Part shown: in pieces, positions 9,002-18,500 of the stretch
Layout of the letters: each line of letters opens with the position of its first letter
Position numbering within the stretch: the stretch's first letter is position 1
Source: Desertivirga xinjiangensis
GTDB lineage: Bacteria; Bacteroidota; Bacteroidia; Sphingobacteriales; Sphingobacteriaceae
NCBI RefSeq assembly: GCF_024436435.1
Contig: NZ_JAFMZP010000003.1
Span: 248,001 to 312,000 of the forward strand
Direction of reading: 5' to 3'
Length of the DNA: 64,000 nt
Made by a program: the position numbers and the translations under genes
Notes under the pieces: generated by a model
The model's database searches: none
What the model saw: the letters and a program-made list of their open reading frames with translations, nothing else
What the model was told of the DNA's origin: nothing

Positions 9002-9946
9002 TTAAAGCTCCAGGTCGGCTAAGCGTTTTTTCTCTGTTAAAAAATCGTTCCAGATATCATTTAATATCCTGGCTGCAGGCCTTATCCCATTCAACATAGC
9101 AGAAACCTGACCTATCTCCAATTCTCCCTCAAGCAGATCGCCTTCGAACATGCCTTTTCTTGAGCGCCCGCGACCCAGCAATTCTTCAAGCGCTTGTCTG
9201 TCGGCTCCCTTCATCTCTGCCTTTTCTACTTTATTAAAAAATTCATTTTTCAGCAACCTTACAGGAATCAACGTTTTGAGGCTTAGCTTGGTATCCCCTT
9301 CTTTTGCTTGCAAAACTGCCTCCTTAAAGTTGACATTCGCGGATGATTCCTCTGCAACGGCAAACGCTGAACCAATTTGAACGCCTTCCGCTCCCAGTGC
9401 CATAGCGGCCAGCATAGCCTTGCCATTGCCTATCCCTCCGGCTGCGATTACTGGTATAGAAACCGCTTCACATACCATCGGAATCAAGCACATGGTAGTT
9501 GTTTCCTCTCTTCCATTGTGTCCTCCGGCCTCAAAGCCTTCGGCTACGACAGCATCAACACCACTATCCTCTGCTTTCTTTGCGAACTTAGTATTCGCAA
9601 CGACATGAACAACGGTTACGCCCGCATCTTTTAATTTCGTCGTCCAGGTTGCTGGGTTACCGGCAGAAGTAAACACTACTTTAACACCTTCTTCCAGAAT
9701 TATATTGATATGTTCTTCAACAGCGGGATAAATCAAAGGAATATTAACACCAAAAGGCAATGAAGTGGCGGCCTGACATTTTTTTATATGGGATCGTAAT
9801 ATGTCGGGATACATTGAACCGGAGCCAATGAGACCCAAACCACCGCTATTGCTGACCGCGGAGGCCAGTTCCCAACCACTGCACCAAATCATGCCAGCTT
9901 GAATTATCGGGTAGTTAATACCTAATAAGCTTTTAATTCTGTTCAT
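9002..9946 (-). CDS. Nitronate monooxygenase / FabK-like flavin TIM-barrel oxidoreductase
   Basis: Protein of 314 residues with the 2-nitropropane dioxygenase fold. It shows the N-terminal YPIIQAGMIWCSGWELA, the FMN-binding GLGLIGSG loop, AGGHNG with the conserved His, VIAAGGIGNG and the C-terminal phosphate-binding ALGAEGVQIGSAF. Family members oxidise alkyl nitronates or reduce enoyl-ACP (FabK). The two roles are hard to separate without alignment. The His of AGGHNG supports nitronate monooxygenase class chemistry. It is 26 bases before the acylphosphatase and 38 bases after the amidohydrolase gene, and has no pathway neighbours. Confidence 0.82.
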   Translation of the reverse strand: MNRIKSLLGINYPIIQAGMIWCSGWELASAVSNSGGLGLIGSGSMYPDILRSHIKKCQAATSLPFGVNIPLIYPAVEEHINIILEEGVKVVFTSAGNPATWTTKLKDAGVTVVHVVANTKFAKKAEDSGVDAVVAEGFEAGGHNGREETTTMCLIPMVCEAVSIPVIAAGGIGNGKAMLAAMALGAEGVQIGSAFAVAEESSANVNFKEAVLQAKEGDTKLSLKTLIPVRLLKNEFFNKVEKAEMKGADRQALEELLGRGRSRKGMFEGDLLEGELEIGQVSAMLNGIRPAARILNDIWNDFLTEKKRLADLEL

Positions 9947-9984
9947 CGATGCAATTTGGCATTTATAGCAATAATGCCAAAAGA

Positions 9985-11160
9985 TTAAATAAGTTTTTTT
10001 ACTTCAGAATTAGCGGTTAGGCTTAAACCATTAACATTTGTGATGAGGTTTAGTCCTGGTTTTTTGCCAGGCTCCAGGCTCCCGAATTTTTCATCGATAC
10101 CTAAATATTTTGCACCATTTAAGGTAGCCCAAGCGATTGTGTCTTTTAATGCAAGCTCGGGGAAGTTCTTATGCAGGGTTTTCAGCTCAGAGAGTATGCA
10201 TAACTTTTGATTCGACGCCAGGCTATCTGTCCCTAGCGTAATATTCAGATCATCGAAAAGAAACATCTCAATCTTCGGCATCCTGTTCTCAATATACAAG
10301 TTTGCATTCGGGCAGAAGCAAATACTGATGTCCCTGTTGGTCCGTCGTATGAAATAAACATCCTTCATACTCGTGTAAGTATTGTGAACCAGCAGTATTT
10401 TCGCCTTTTTAGACATCAACGGAATACAACTTTGAAGGGAATTTCGAGCCTGAGGCTTAAAAAACTCTATATCAATGTTTAGATTTTTATAAAATTCTAA
10501 AAACCCGCCTAATTTATACCGGTATAATTTATTTTCTTCTTCGGTTTCCTGATTGTGTATCGAGAGCAATTCACCTGATTTGCCGCAAAACTTGTTAAGG
10601 TACCTGAAAAGCTCCTTACACACGGTATAGGGGGCATGGGGAACCAGAGAACTATTTAATGGGTCGAAATCTGTTAAGAGCTCTCCACCTGCCCTAAATA
10701 CATCTTTCGCCTTTTCCGGATCGAAACAAATCAATTCAATGAATGAGTGATAGTAGATCGAGCTAGCCAGTTTTGTTGGTTTCGTTGCCAGTGTATTACA
10801 AACATCACCTACTGCAACAACACCATTCTCATACATCTCTTTATCTGCGCTAATAATAGCATCGTCTATTTCCTGCTGATTTGAATGGCGATTTTTTATT
10901 ACGTTTTCAATGAATGGAATAAGGCCAGTGTCTTGTGGAATTTTTTTATGAAGATGAGATAGTTCCAGATGACAATGGCTGTTAACAAAGCCGGGCACAA
11001 GGATACCATCTAGTTTTTCTATGTTTTTTTTATCGATTTCAGGACTGCCGTCTTCGTATACATTAACTATCTCTCCCGATACGCCAACCGCAACAATCCC
11101 TCTTTTAACCGGTAAAGTGGAAACAGGGAGAACATAATCTGCGGAATAATATTTAATCAT
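9985..11160 (-). CDS. Metal-dependent amidohydrolase (COG0402-like deaminase), substrate unknown
   Basis: Protein of 391 residues of the amidohydrolase superfamily. Metal ligands are visible in order: HCH in GFVNSHCHLELSHL, His in LLSIHNQETEEE, His in LLVHNTYTS, and Asp in TLGTDSLASN. The Glu of QETEEE fits the family's proton-shuttle position. The layout is that of the cytosine/guanine/aminodeoxyfutalosine deaminase branch. The HLELSHL motif recalls aminodeoxyfutalosine deaminases, but no menaquinone gene is nearby to support that role. It is the first gene of the minus-strand run and is divergent from rlmN across 128 bases. Confidence 0.75.
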   Translation of the reverse strand: MIKYYSADYVLPVSTLPVKRGIVAVGVSGEIVNVYEDGSPEIDKKNIEKLDGILVPGFVNSHCHLELSHLHKKIPQDTGLIPFIENVIKNRHSNQQEIDDAIISADKEMYENGVVAVGDVCNTLATKPTKLASSIYYHSFIELICFDPEKAKDVFRAGGELLTDFDPLNSSLVPHAPYTVCKELFRYLNKFCGKSGELLSIHNQETEEENKLYRYKLGGFLEFYKNLNIDIEFFKPQARNSLQSCIPLMSKKAKILLVHNTYTSMKDVYFIRRTNRDISICFCPNANLYIENRMPKIEMFLFDDLNITLGTDSLASNQKLCILSELKTLHKNFPELALKDTIAWATLNGAKYLGIDEKFGSLEPGKKPGLNLITNVNGLSLTANSEVKKLI

Positions 11161-11276
11161 AAAACTTTATACTAACCCACCGCACAATCCATTCACACTT
11201 TTGCTGTTACAACAACAATAATAGGAAAAATTTTCATCATCGCTTTTTTTTCAAGATAAATATCTGAAATAATAAG

Positions 11277-11284
11277 TAAATTTG
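11277..11284 (+). promoter_or_regulatory. Putative -7 box (TAnnTTTG) of rlmN
   Basis: TAAATTTG ends only 4 bases before the GTG start of rlmN at 11289. If used, transcription would begin at or next to the start codon, giving an essentially leaderless mRNA. No strong -33 box is seen. Confidence 0.4.
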
Positions 11285-11288
11285 CGCT

Positions 11289-12338
11289 GTGAATGAGGCT
11301 GTTGTAAAAAGAGATATTCGTAACATATCATCTGCTGATTTAAAAGTATTTTTAACGCAAGCTGGCGAGCCGGCTTTCCGTGCTAAGCAAATTTCTGACT
11401 GGCTGTGGGTTAAGTCTGCAAGGAATTTTGATGAGATGAGCAATCTTTCAAAGTCTCTTAGGGAAAAGCTTAAGGAAAAATTTGCTATAAACGTCGCCTC
11501 CATTCACCAATCTCAGTTCAGTTCCGACCGTACCATCAAAAATACCTTTAAGCTATTCGATGAAAATATCATTGAAGGAGTTTTGATACCAACTTCAGAT
11601 CGTATGACGGCCTGCGTCAGCTCTCAGGTTGGCTGCAGCCTCACTTGTAAGTTCTGCGCAACAGGTTACATGGACCGTAAGCGCAATCTAGATGCTGGCG
11701 AAATCTATGACCAGGTTGTTTTAATTGACAAGCAGGCCAGGGAAAACTACAATATTCCTTTATCGAACATTGTTTATATGGGCATGGGAGAACCCCTGTT
11801 AAACTATGCCAATGTTCTTAAATCAATTGATCGTCTAACTTCGGAAGACGGTTTAAATATGGCCGCAAAACGAATTACCGTTTCAACTGCTGGCATTGCC
11901 AAAATGATTAAAAAATTGGGTGATGATCAGGTTAAGTTCAATCTTGCTCTTTCTTTGCATGCGGCCAACGATAAAAAGCGTAATGAAATTATGCCGATTA
12001 ACGAGCAAAACTCTCTAAAAGCGCTAGCAGAAGCCCTAAAGTATTATTTCTTAAAGACCAAAAATCCGGTTACCTACGAGTATATCATCTTCAATGACTT
12101 TAACGATAGTATCGAAGACGCCATGGAACTTGCCAAATTTTGCAAGCACCTTCCCTGCAAAGTTAATATCATTGAGTACAATCCTATCTCATTTGCTTCA
12201 TTCCTTAATGCAGAGGAAGATAAAACCGAGGCTTTTGCGAATTACTTAAAGAAACAAGGGATTACTACAAACATTCGTCGCAGTAGGGGCAAAGACATCG
12301 ATGCTGCCTGTGGCCAGCTTGCCGTTAAAGAACAATAA
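11289..12338 (+). CDS. rlmN: 23S rRNA (adenine(2503)-C(2))-methyltransferase, dual-specificity RlmN
   Basis: Radical-SAM enzyme of 349 residues that methylates C2 of A2503 in 23S rRNA and of A37 in some tRNAs. The cluster motif is CSLTCKFCATG. MGMGEPLLNY, the ISVSTAGI-like segment and the C-terminal RGKDIDAACGQL, which carries the methyl-carrying Cys, are all present. The start is GTG at 11289. The nearest ATG is out of frame and the next in-frame Met comes more than 50 residues later, inside the N-terminal helical domain. The full length matches the family. Confidence 0.94.
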   Translation: MNEAVVKRDIRNISSADLKVFLTQAGEPAFRAKQISDWLWVKSARNFDEMSNLSKSLREKLKEKFAINVASIHQSQFSSDRTIKNTFKLFDENIIEGVLIPTSDRMTACVSSQVGCSLTCKFCATGYMDRKRNLDAGEIYDQVVLIDKQARENYNIPLSNIVYMGMGEPLLNYANVLKSIDRLTSEDGLNMAAKRITVSTAGIAKMIKKLGDDQVKFNLALSLHAANDKKRNEIMPINEQNSLKALAEALKYYFLKTKNPVTYEYIIFNDFNDSIEDAMELAKFCKHLPCKVNIIEYNPISFASFLNAEEDKTEAFANYLKKQGITTNIRRSRGKDIDAACGQLAVKEQ

Positions 12339-12373
12339 TTTTGTGTGAAATGCTTTTTTTGTAAATTGTAGCG

Positions 12374-13072
12374 ATGAATGCGGTTTACAGGCATCTTAGC
12401 GACTTTGTCTCTTTATTTTTCCCTGAAGTCTGTGCAGGCTGCGGTGCAAGTCTGGTCAGTCAGGAATCGGTATTATGCTCCGGATGTATTTTCCATTTAC
12501 CTTACACAAACTTTCATCTTGATAAAAGCAACCGGGTAGCAAGGCAATTCTGGGGACGGGTCACTTTCAGGCAGTGCAGTGCGTACCTTTATTTCTCAAA
12601 GGGCTCAAAGGTTCAAAACCTCATGCATCAGCTCAAGTATAATAATCGTCCTGAGGTAGGTTTTAAACTCGGTGACATGTATGGCAAGGATCTGAAAGAG
12701 GCTTCGGGGTTTGAAAAACCAGATCTGATCATTCCTGTTCCGCTGCATCCGGCGCGTCAGCGAAAGCGTGGTTATAACCAAAGTGACTACTTTGCTGAGG
12801 GGCTTTCTAAACAGTTAGCTTGCCCTTTTAACAACCGCTCATTAAAACGCGGCCATTTTACAGAGTCGCAGACCAGAAAGTCCCGTTTTGTTCGATATGA
12901 AAACATGAAAGACGTCTTCATGGTAAATGAACCAGAGCTGCTTAAAGACAAACATATATTATTGGTAGACGATATCATTACTACAGGCGCAACTATTGAA
13001 AGTTGTGCAAATGCCCTTCTAACTATTTCTAACACAAAAATCAGCATAGCCTCCATTGCCTTTACCGAATAA
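12374..13072 (+). CDS. comF: ComF family phosphoribosyltransferase-like protein
   Basis: Protein of 232 residues. It has an N-terminal four-cysteine zinc site (CAGCGASL then LCSGC), a middle YxxxVQNLMHQLKYNN segment, and a C-terminal type I phosphoribosyltransferase fold with PVPLHPARQRKRGYNQS and the PRPP loop ILLVDDIITTGAT. In transformable bacteria ComF aids uptake of single-stranded DNA, and in others its role is unclear. It follows rlmN by 35 bases and its stop is 3 bases before the beta-helix lipoprotein, so these three genes probably form one transcript. Confidence 0.88.
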   Translation: MNAVYRHLSDFVSLFFPEVCAGCGASLVSQESVLCSGCIFHLPYTNFHLDKSNRVARQFWGRVTFRQCSAYLYFSKGSKVQNLMHQLKYNNRPEVGFKLGDMYGKDLKEASGFEKPDLIIPVPLHPARQRKRGYNQSDYFAEGLSKQLACPFNNRSLKRGHFTESQTRKSRFVRYENMKDVFMVNEPELLKDKHILLVDDIITTGATIESCANALLTISNTKISIASIAFTE

Positions 13073-13075
13073 AAT

Positions 13076-14449
13076 ATGAGATCACTTTTTTTTTCTATCT
13101 TCATTATAGTATTATCCTGTTTGGGATGCCGTAAAGAAGATGATTATTACGTAGACCCACGGAATCCTCTTGAATTTTCAGAAGACAGTATTTCATTTGA
13201 CACCGTGTTTACAACAACGGGATCTACGTACAGACGGGTAAAAGTGTTTAACCGCAGCAATAAAAAGATAAAGATATCAGAGATCAAACTTATGGGCGGA
13301 GAGTCTTCGTCCTACCAGATTAATATAAATGGACAGGCGTCTAGCCTGCTGACAGATTTTGAATTACGGGGACGCGATTCTATAAATATGTTCATTAAAG
13401 TCACTATAAATCCTAATGCTGAAAATCAACCTTTTATTGTAACCGATTCTGTGCAGTTTATAACTGAAGGAAACATACAGCAATTACATCTACGTGCTTT
13501 TGGACAGAATGCGCACTTTGTTAAAGACCTCGTAATAGACGAAAACACGGTCTGGGATAACTCTTTGCCTTACGTTGTCTACAACTTTGTTAAAGTAAAT
13601 GAAGGAAAAACCTTGATAATTCCGAAAGGGAGCCGGATCTATTTCCATAAAGGTGGAAAACTTGAGGTTGCCGGAACCTTGCGTATAGAAGGAGAAGCAG
13701 ATGATTCAGTTACCATTGCCAGCGACAGACTTGAACGGCTACCTTATGCCGAAGAAAAGGGCCAATGGGATGGTATACGATTTTTGGAGAGCAGCAGGGA
13801 TAATTTTATAAATCATGCAACTATAAAAAACGCACTTATAGGTTTACAAACGGGCACAAGTTCTGCCACATCAAGCGTAAACCTATTTATCGCAAATTCC
13901 ATAGTCAAAAACATGGAAATTGCAGGCATTACAGGATATAAATCCTCCATCACTGCCTTTAATAATCTTTTTGCGAATTGTGGCCGCTACCTGATATATT
14001 GTCCGAATGGCGGCAACTTCAACTTCAAACAAAATACCTTTGTTAACCTGTCTTCAAGGACTACGCCCTCACTGTATTTTAGTGATATCCTGTCTGAGAG
14101 CACAACCGGGCCTCTGCAGGTTACCCTAATCAATAATATCATTTGGGGTGCCCTGCAAGATGAACTTATAGTTGAAAAAAAGGGTAACGATTTTTCCCAG
14201 ACCATCCGGAGCAATTTGATCAAATCAACGGACAGGAACATTGCCAGCTTCGGAAATATTGTTAATGAGAACCCTTCGTTTGTTGCAAACAGCATTACTT
14301 ATTATCTAATGCCTGGCAGTACGGCCGAAAATAAAGGTGAAGACTTATCCTCTGATCCAAATTTCCTTTTGTGGCTATCGTCCGACAAAAACAACAAGAC
14401 AAGAATATTCCCCTCTGAATTAGGTTGTTATGAAATAATCCAAAATTAA
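13076..14449 (+). CDS. Lipoprotein with right-handed beta-helix domain, function unknown
   Basis: Protein of 457 residues with a lipoprotein signal (hydrophobic FFSIFIIVLSCLGC, Cys at residue 18). The first 150 residues resemble an Ig-like region (FDTVFTTTGSTYRRVKVFN, then a strand-rich stretch). After this comes a parallel beta-helix-like solenoid: GKTLIIPKGSRIYFHKGGKLEVAGTL, INHATIKNALIGLQTG, and repeated short turns such as NNIIWG. Bacteroidota carry many such surface or periplasmic lipoproteins. No catalytic residue set is visible. It is the last gene of the rlmN-comF unit and is followed by a strong terminator. Confidence 0.78.
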   Translation: MRSLFFSIFIIVLSCLGCRKEDDYYVDPRNPLEFSEDSISFDTVFTTTGSTYRRVKVFNRSNKKIKISEIKLMGGESSSYQININGQASSLLTDFELRGRDSINMFIKVTINPNAENQPFIVTDSVQFITEGNIQQLHLRAFGQNAHFVKDLVIDENTVWDNSLPYVVYNFVKVNEGKTLIIPKGSRIYFHKGGKLEVAGTLRIEGEADDSVTIASDRLERLPYAEEKGQWDGIRFLESSRDNFINHATIKNALIGLQTGTSSATSSVNLFIANSIVKNMEIAGITGYKSSITAFNNLFANCGRYLIYCPNGGNFNFKQNTFVNLSSRTTPSLYFSDILSESTTGPLQVTLINNIIWGALQDELIVEKKGNDFSQTIRSNLIKSTDRNIASFGNIVNENPSFVANSITYYLMPGSTAENKGEDLSSDPNFLLWLSSDKNNKTRIFPSELGCYEIIQN

Positions 14450-14505
14450 AGGTAACCTTTACAGTATCCTACGGTATAATACCCCGAGAGCGTTAATTTA
14501 GAATG

Positions 14506-14539
14506 AAAAAGCTGGAAGCCATCAGGCAACCAGCTTTTT
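14506..14539 (+). terminator. Rho-independent terminator after the beta-helix lipoprotein
   Basis: Perfect 10-bp stem AAAAAGCTGG / CCAGCTTTTT with a 14-base loop and a T-rich end, 57 bases after the lipoprotein stop. The A-tract on the left arm means it can also work on the opposite strand. Confidence 0.85.
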
Positions 14540-14577
14540 CTATTTTATACTAATGTGTTGCTTAGCCGGCTGAAATG

Positions 14578-14612
14578 AAAAGGTCTTCAAACGGGGAGAA
14601 TGAAGACCTTTT
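14578..14612 (+). terminator. Second terminator-like hairpin
   Basis: Perfect 12-bp stem AAAAGGTCTTCA (14578-14589) / TGAAGACCTTTT (14601-14612) around an 11-base loop, 38 bases beyond the first terminator. It may be a backup terminator, or the end of a short unannotated transcript in this gap. Confidence 0.6.
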
Positions 14613-14793
14613 ACTAACCAATTATAAACCGGTTCAAAAGTAGTTCTTTTATACTTTGGCAAACTGTTTTTAACATTTTTTAACAAGTCGCCAATGTGCC
14701 CGGTCCAGTTTTATCACATTCTGGTCCGCTTCAACACCCTCCTTATTCATATAATGTTCAATTTGAACGAATGTCAATAAGCATATTTTATAG

Positions 14794-14826
14794 ACCGTGA
14801 CTAAACCGTGATTAAGCCGTGACAAG
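14794..14826 (+). repeat. Three tandem 11-bp iterons
   Basis: Units at 14794, 14805 and 14816 read accgtgactaa, accgtgattaa and gccgtgacaag. The exact 11-bp period places the units on nearly the same face of the helix, as in binding sites for a multimeric regulator. Confidence 0.5.
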
Positions 14827-14914
14827 ACGGTAAAAACGACAGTCTTGGTACTGCGGAAACACCTTCATGGATCAAGCTTGTACAGAAGCCGTTAAAAGCA
14901 CATTAGGAACCGTA

Positions 14915-14941
14915 TGCTGGCGCACGCGTACCGTGTGTGCC
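14915..14941 (+). repeat. GC-rich hairpin related to the palindrome at 28023-28084
   Basis: The 19 bases at 14915-14933 match 28064-28082 at 17 positions. Bases 14919-14941 fold on themselves into a 10-bp stem (two G-T pairs) with a 3-base loop. It is a possible member of a dispersed palindromic repeat family. Confidence 0.45.
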
Positions 14942-15554
14942 AAGAAATCCGATACAGGAAGAAGAACTTTTTTTTACGTCGTCCCCACAACTTTCACGCT
15001 TGATTCGCTAAAGGCTTAATCCGCATCAAGGGGGAAGAATGACCTTTAATTAAAAAGCCCGCATCGGATGATGCAGGCTTAAAGACTATATTTGGTTAGT
15101 TGAGTCCCCAAATATAACTACAATTATGATACTCGCAAATCTATATTCAAAAAATATTAAAAAATTATGAATTTAATAGTCATTCCATTTGATATTCACG
15201 TTTCATTTAATTTTTCGGTCGGTAATATCCATTTCTTCCACAACAATAAATAACATGTTTAAAACATTTTTAATAAAAACAAGTTATTGACTTTTGGTGT
15301 CGCGGAGGAGTGTTACTCTTCAGTGATCAGACCAAATAATCAAAGAGAGAACAAATTTAGAAAAGCGTATGAATGAAATTTACTCTGTTAAAAAACCAGT
15401 TTTTTCCATTGTACTCTGTGCTTAACATCTTTACTTAAGTTTATACTCAATTACCGGCTCAGTTCCATTTTGGGGTAATATATACGGAACTGCTGATCGT
15501 AAAATCTTCTACCTTGAAGTTCGTTACTATATTGACTTATAGATTCATTTATAT

Positions 15555-18500
15555 ATGGAACAGGTTATACTGGAGAGGGATGTAAAAAAAGCCCCTAAAC
15601 CTACGACTACGGACGATTCTCTTGACTTAAAGGAATTGTTAAACGTACTGTCACAAGTAAAAAATGGAAAGCTGGATGCACGTATGCCCGTGACACAAGC
15701 TGGTATTAATGGCAAGATCTGCGAGGTGCTGAACGAGATCATCGATATGAACGAGCAGTTTGTAAACGAGATCTGCACTGCAGAAAAAATAATAGGAAAA
15801 AAGGGGAATTTATCAAAGAGGGTAGAGCTCCCGGATGCCAGGGGTGGCTGGGCCATTGGCATAAAGTCATTGAACAATCTAATCACAGATTTAACTTTCC
15901 CTACGCTGGAAATTGCCGGGATGATTAATTCTGTTGCCAATGGTAACTTATCACGGCAAATACCCTTGGAAATAAACGGTCAACCATTAAAGGGCGAATT
16001 CTTACGCATAGCAAAAGAATCAAATCAAATGGTTGCTCAGTTAAGGCTTTTTACCATGGAGGTAACCCGCGTTGCCAGACAGGTGGGTTCGGAAGGAAAA
16101 CTGGGAGAGCAGGCTAAAATTAAAGGCGTTGCTGGTGTTTGGGAAGAACTTACCGATTCGGTAAACCAGATGGCTGGTAACCTTACAGCCCAGGTACGAA
16201 ATATTGCAACTGTAACTACTGCGGTGGCCAAGGGCGATCTTTCCCGGAAAATCACGGTTGAAGCCAAAGGAGAGATCCTTGAATTAAAAAACACCATTAA
16301 TACCATGGTGGATCAGCTTAACTCGTTCTCTTCGGAGGTAACCCGGGTGGCGCTTGAAGTAGGTACCGAGGGTAAACTTGGTGGACAAGCGAAGGTAACG
16401 GGGGTTGCCGGAACCTGGAAAGATCTAACTGACTCAGTAAACCGCATGGCAGGTAACTTAACCTCGCAGGTGCGGAACATTGCCGGTGTAACTACTGCCG
16501 TGGCCAATGGAGACCTTTCAAAGAAAATCACGGTTGACGTAAAAGGGGAAATGCTTGAATTGAAGAAGACCATCAACACCATGGTGGATCAGCTGAATTC
16601 ATTTGCATCTGAGGTAACCAGGGTGGCGCTTGAAGTAGGTACCGAGGGTAAACTTGGAGGACAGGCAAAGGTTAAGGGAGTCGGCGGGGTGTGGAAGGAT
16701 CTGACCGATTCGGTAAACCAGATGGGAAGTAATCTGACCGATCAGGTACGAAATATTGCCGACGTAACCACCGCTGTAGCAAAAGGCGATCTTTCACGAA
16801 AAATCACGGCAGATGCCAAGGGAGAACTCTTGCAGCTAAAAAACACCATCAACACCATGGTGGATCAGCTGAACTCATTCTCATCTGAGGTAACCCGGGT
16901 GGCCAGGGAAGTAGGTTCTGAAGGTCAGTTGGGGGGACAGGCAAATGTACCTGGTGTAGGCGGTACCTGGAAGGATTTGACAGACTCTGTAAATCAAATG
17001 GCGGGAAACCTGACAGGCCAGGTGCGAAATATTGCTGAAGTGACGACAGCCGTGGCTAAGGGTGACCTTTCCAAAAAGATCACGGTTGACGTAAAAGGGG
17101 AAATGCTGGAACTTAAGGTGACTATCAATACGATGGTGGATCAGCTGAACTCTTTTGGTTCAGAGGTAACGCGGGTGGCCCGGGAGGTAGGATCTGAAGG
17201 GCAGCTGGGTGGTCAGGCAAACGTGCCTGGCGTAGGTGGTACCTGGAAGGATTTAACCGATTCAGTAAATAAAATGGCCGACAACCTTACCTCTCAGGTA
17301 CGGAATATAGCAGAGGTAACTACTGCAGTTGCAAAAGGTGACCTTTCCCGGAAAATTACAGTAAATGCCAAAGGAGAGCTTTTGGAGCTGAAGGATACGA
17401 TCAATACGATGGTGGATCAGCTTAGAGGATTTGCTTCGGAGGTAACCAGGGTGGCCAGGGAAGTAGGATCTGAAGGACAGTTAGGCGGCCAGGCAAATGT
17501 TCCGGGGGTTGATGGAACCTGGAAAGACTTAACAGATAGTGTAAACAAAATGGCCGGTAATCTTACCGCCCAGTTGAGAAATATAGCAGATGTATCCATA
17601 GCGGTGGCTAATGGTGACTTATCTAAAAAGATCACTGTAGACGTTCGGGGAGAGATCCTTCAGCTTAAAGAAACTATTAATACGATGGTGGATCAGCTGA
17701 GGGGATTTGCTTCGGAAGTAACCCGGGTAGCTCGTGAGGTAGGTACCGACGGTAACTTAGGAGGACAAGCCTTTGTACCGGGCGTTGCCGGCACATGGAA
17801 GGACTTAACGGATTCAGTAAACCAGATGTCGTCAAACCTTACATCGCAGGTACGTAACATCGCAGAGGTAACGAAAGCGGTGGCAAGTGGTGACCTTTCG
17901 AAGACTGTGGTAATCGACGTAAAAGGGGAAATGATGGACCTGAAGAATACCATCAACACGATGGTGGATCAGTTAAACTCATTTGCGTCTGAAGTAACAC
18001 GTGTAGCCAGGGAGGTTGGTACTGAAGGTAAACTAGGGGGACAAGCACACGTAAAAGGTGTAGGCGGTACATGGAAGGATTTAACGGATTCGGTAAATCA
18101 GATGGCGTCCAACCTGACTGGTCAGATCCGGGGGATTTCGAAAGTAGCAACCGGAATTGCAAAGGGAAACCTGAAGCAGCGCTTATCGATCAATGCTCTT
18201 GGCGAGGTTGCGCAGCTAACGGATACAATTAATGAAATGATCGACACGCTGGCCGTGTTTGCAGACCAGGTAACGACGGTGGCCCGGGAGGTAGGTGTTC
18301 AGGGCCGCTTAGGCGGTCAGGCAAGTGTACCTGGTGCATCCGGAACCTGGAAAGACTTAACAGAAAACGTAAATCAGCTGGCTCAGAACTTGACGGTTCA
18401 GGTACGGTCAATTTCTGAAGTAGCATCGGCGGTAACCAAAGGGGATTTAACCCGGACCATACGGGTGGATGCCAAAGGAGAACTTGAGGCTTTGAAGGAC

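Larger units (their letters stand above)
14450..15554. other. 1.1-kb gene-free stretch with hairpins, iterons and a GC-rich palindrome
   Basis: No convincing gene is seen on either strand. The 5' part holds two terminator-like hairpins (14506-14539, 14578-14612). The centre has three 11-bp direct repeats (14794-14826), a GC-rich hairpin (14919-14941) and another hairpin (15055-15080, AAGCC-GCATC pairing with GATGC-GGCTT around a GGAT loop). The last 450 bases are AT-rich and presumably contain the promoter of the large hybrid kinase, but no clean TAnnTTTG box was found there. Confidence 0.7.

Noticed and set aside
14867-15019. A 50-codon open frame starting MDQACTEAVKST in the 1.1-kb gap
   Set aside because: It spans the GC-rich hairpin, has no recognisable family or start context, and its composition does not look coding. 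It was not listed as a gene.
16037-18426. Several antisense open frames of 65-89 codons opposite the HAMP repeats
   Set aside because: They recur with the same period as the repeats and are shadows of the repeated coding sequence.
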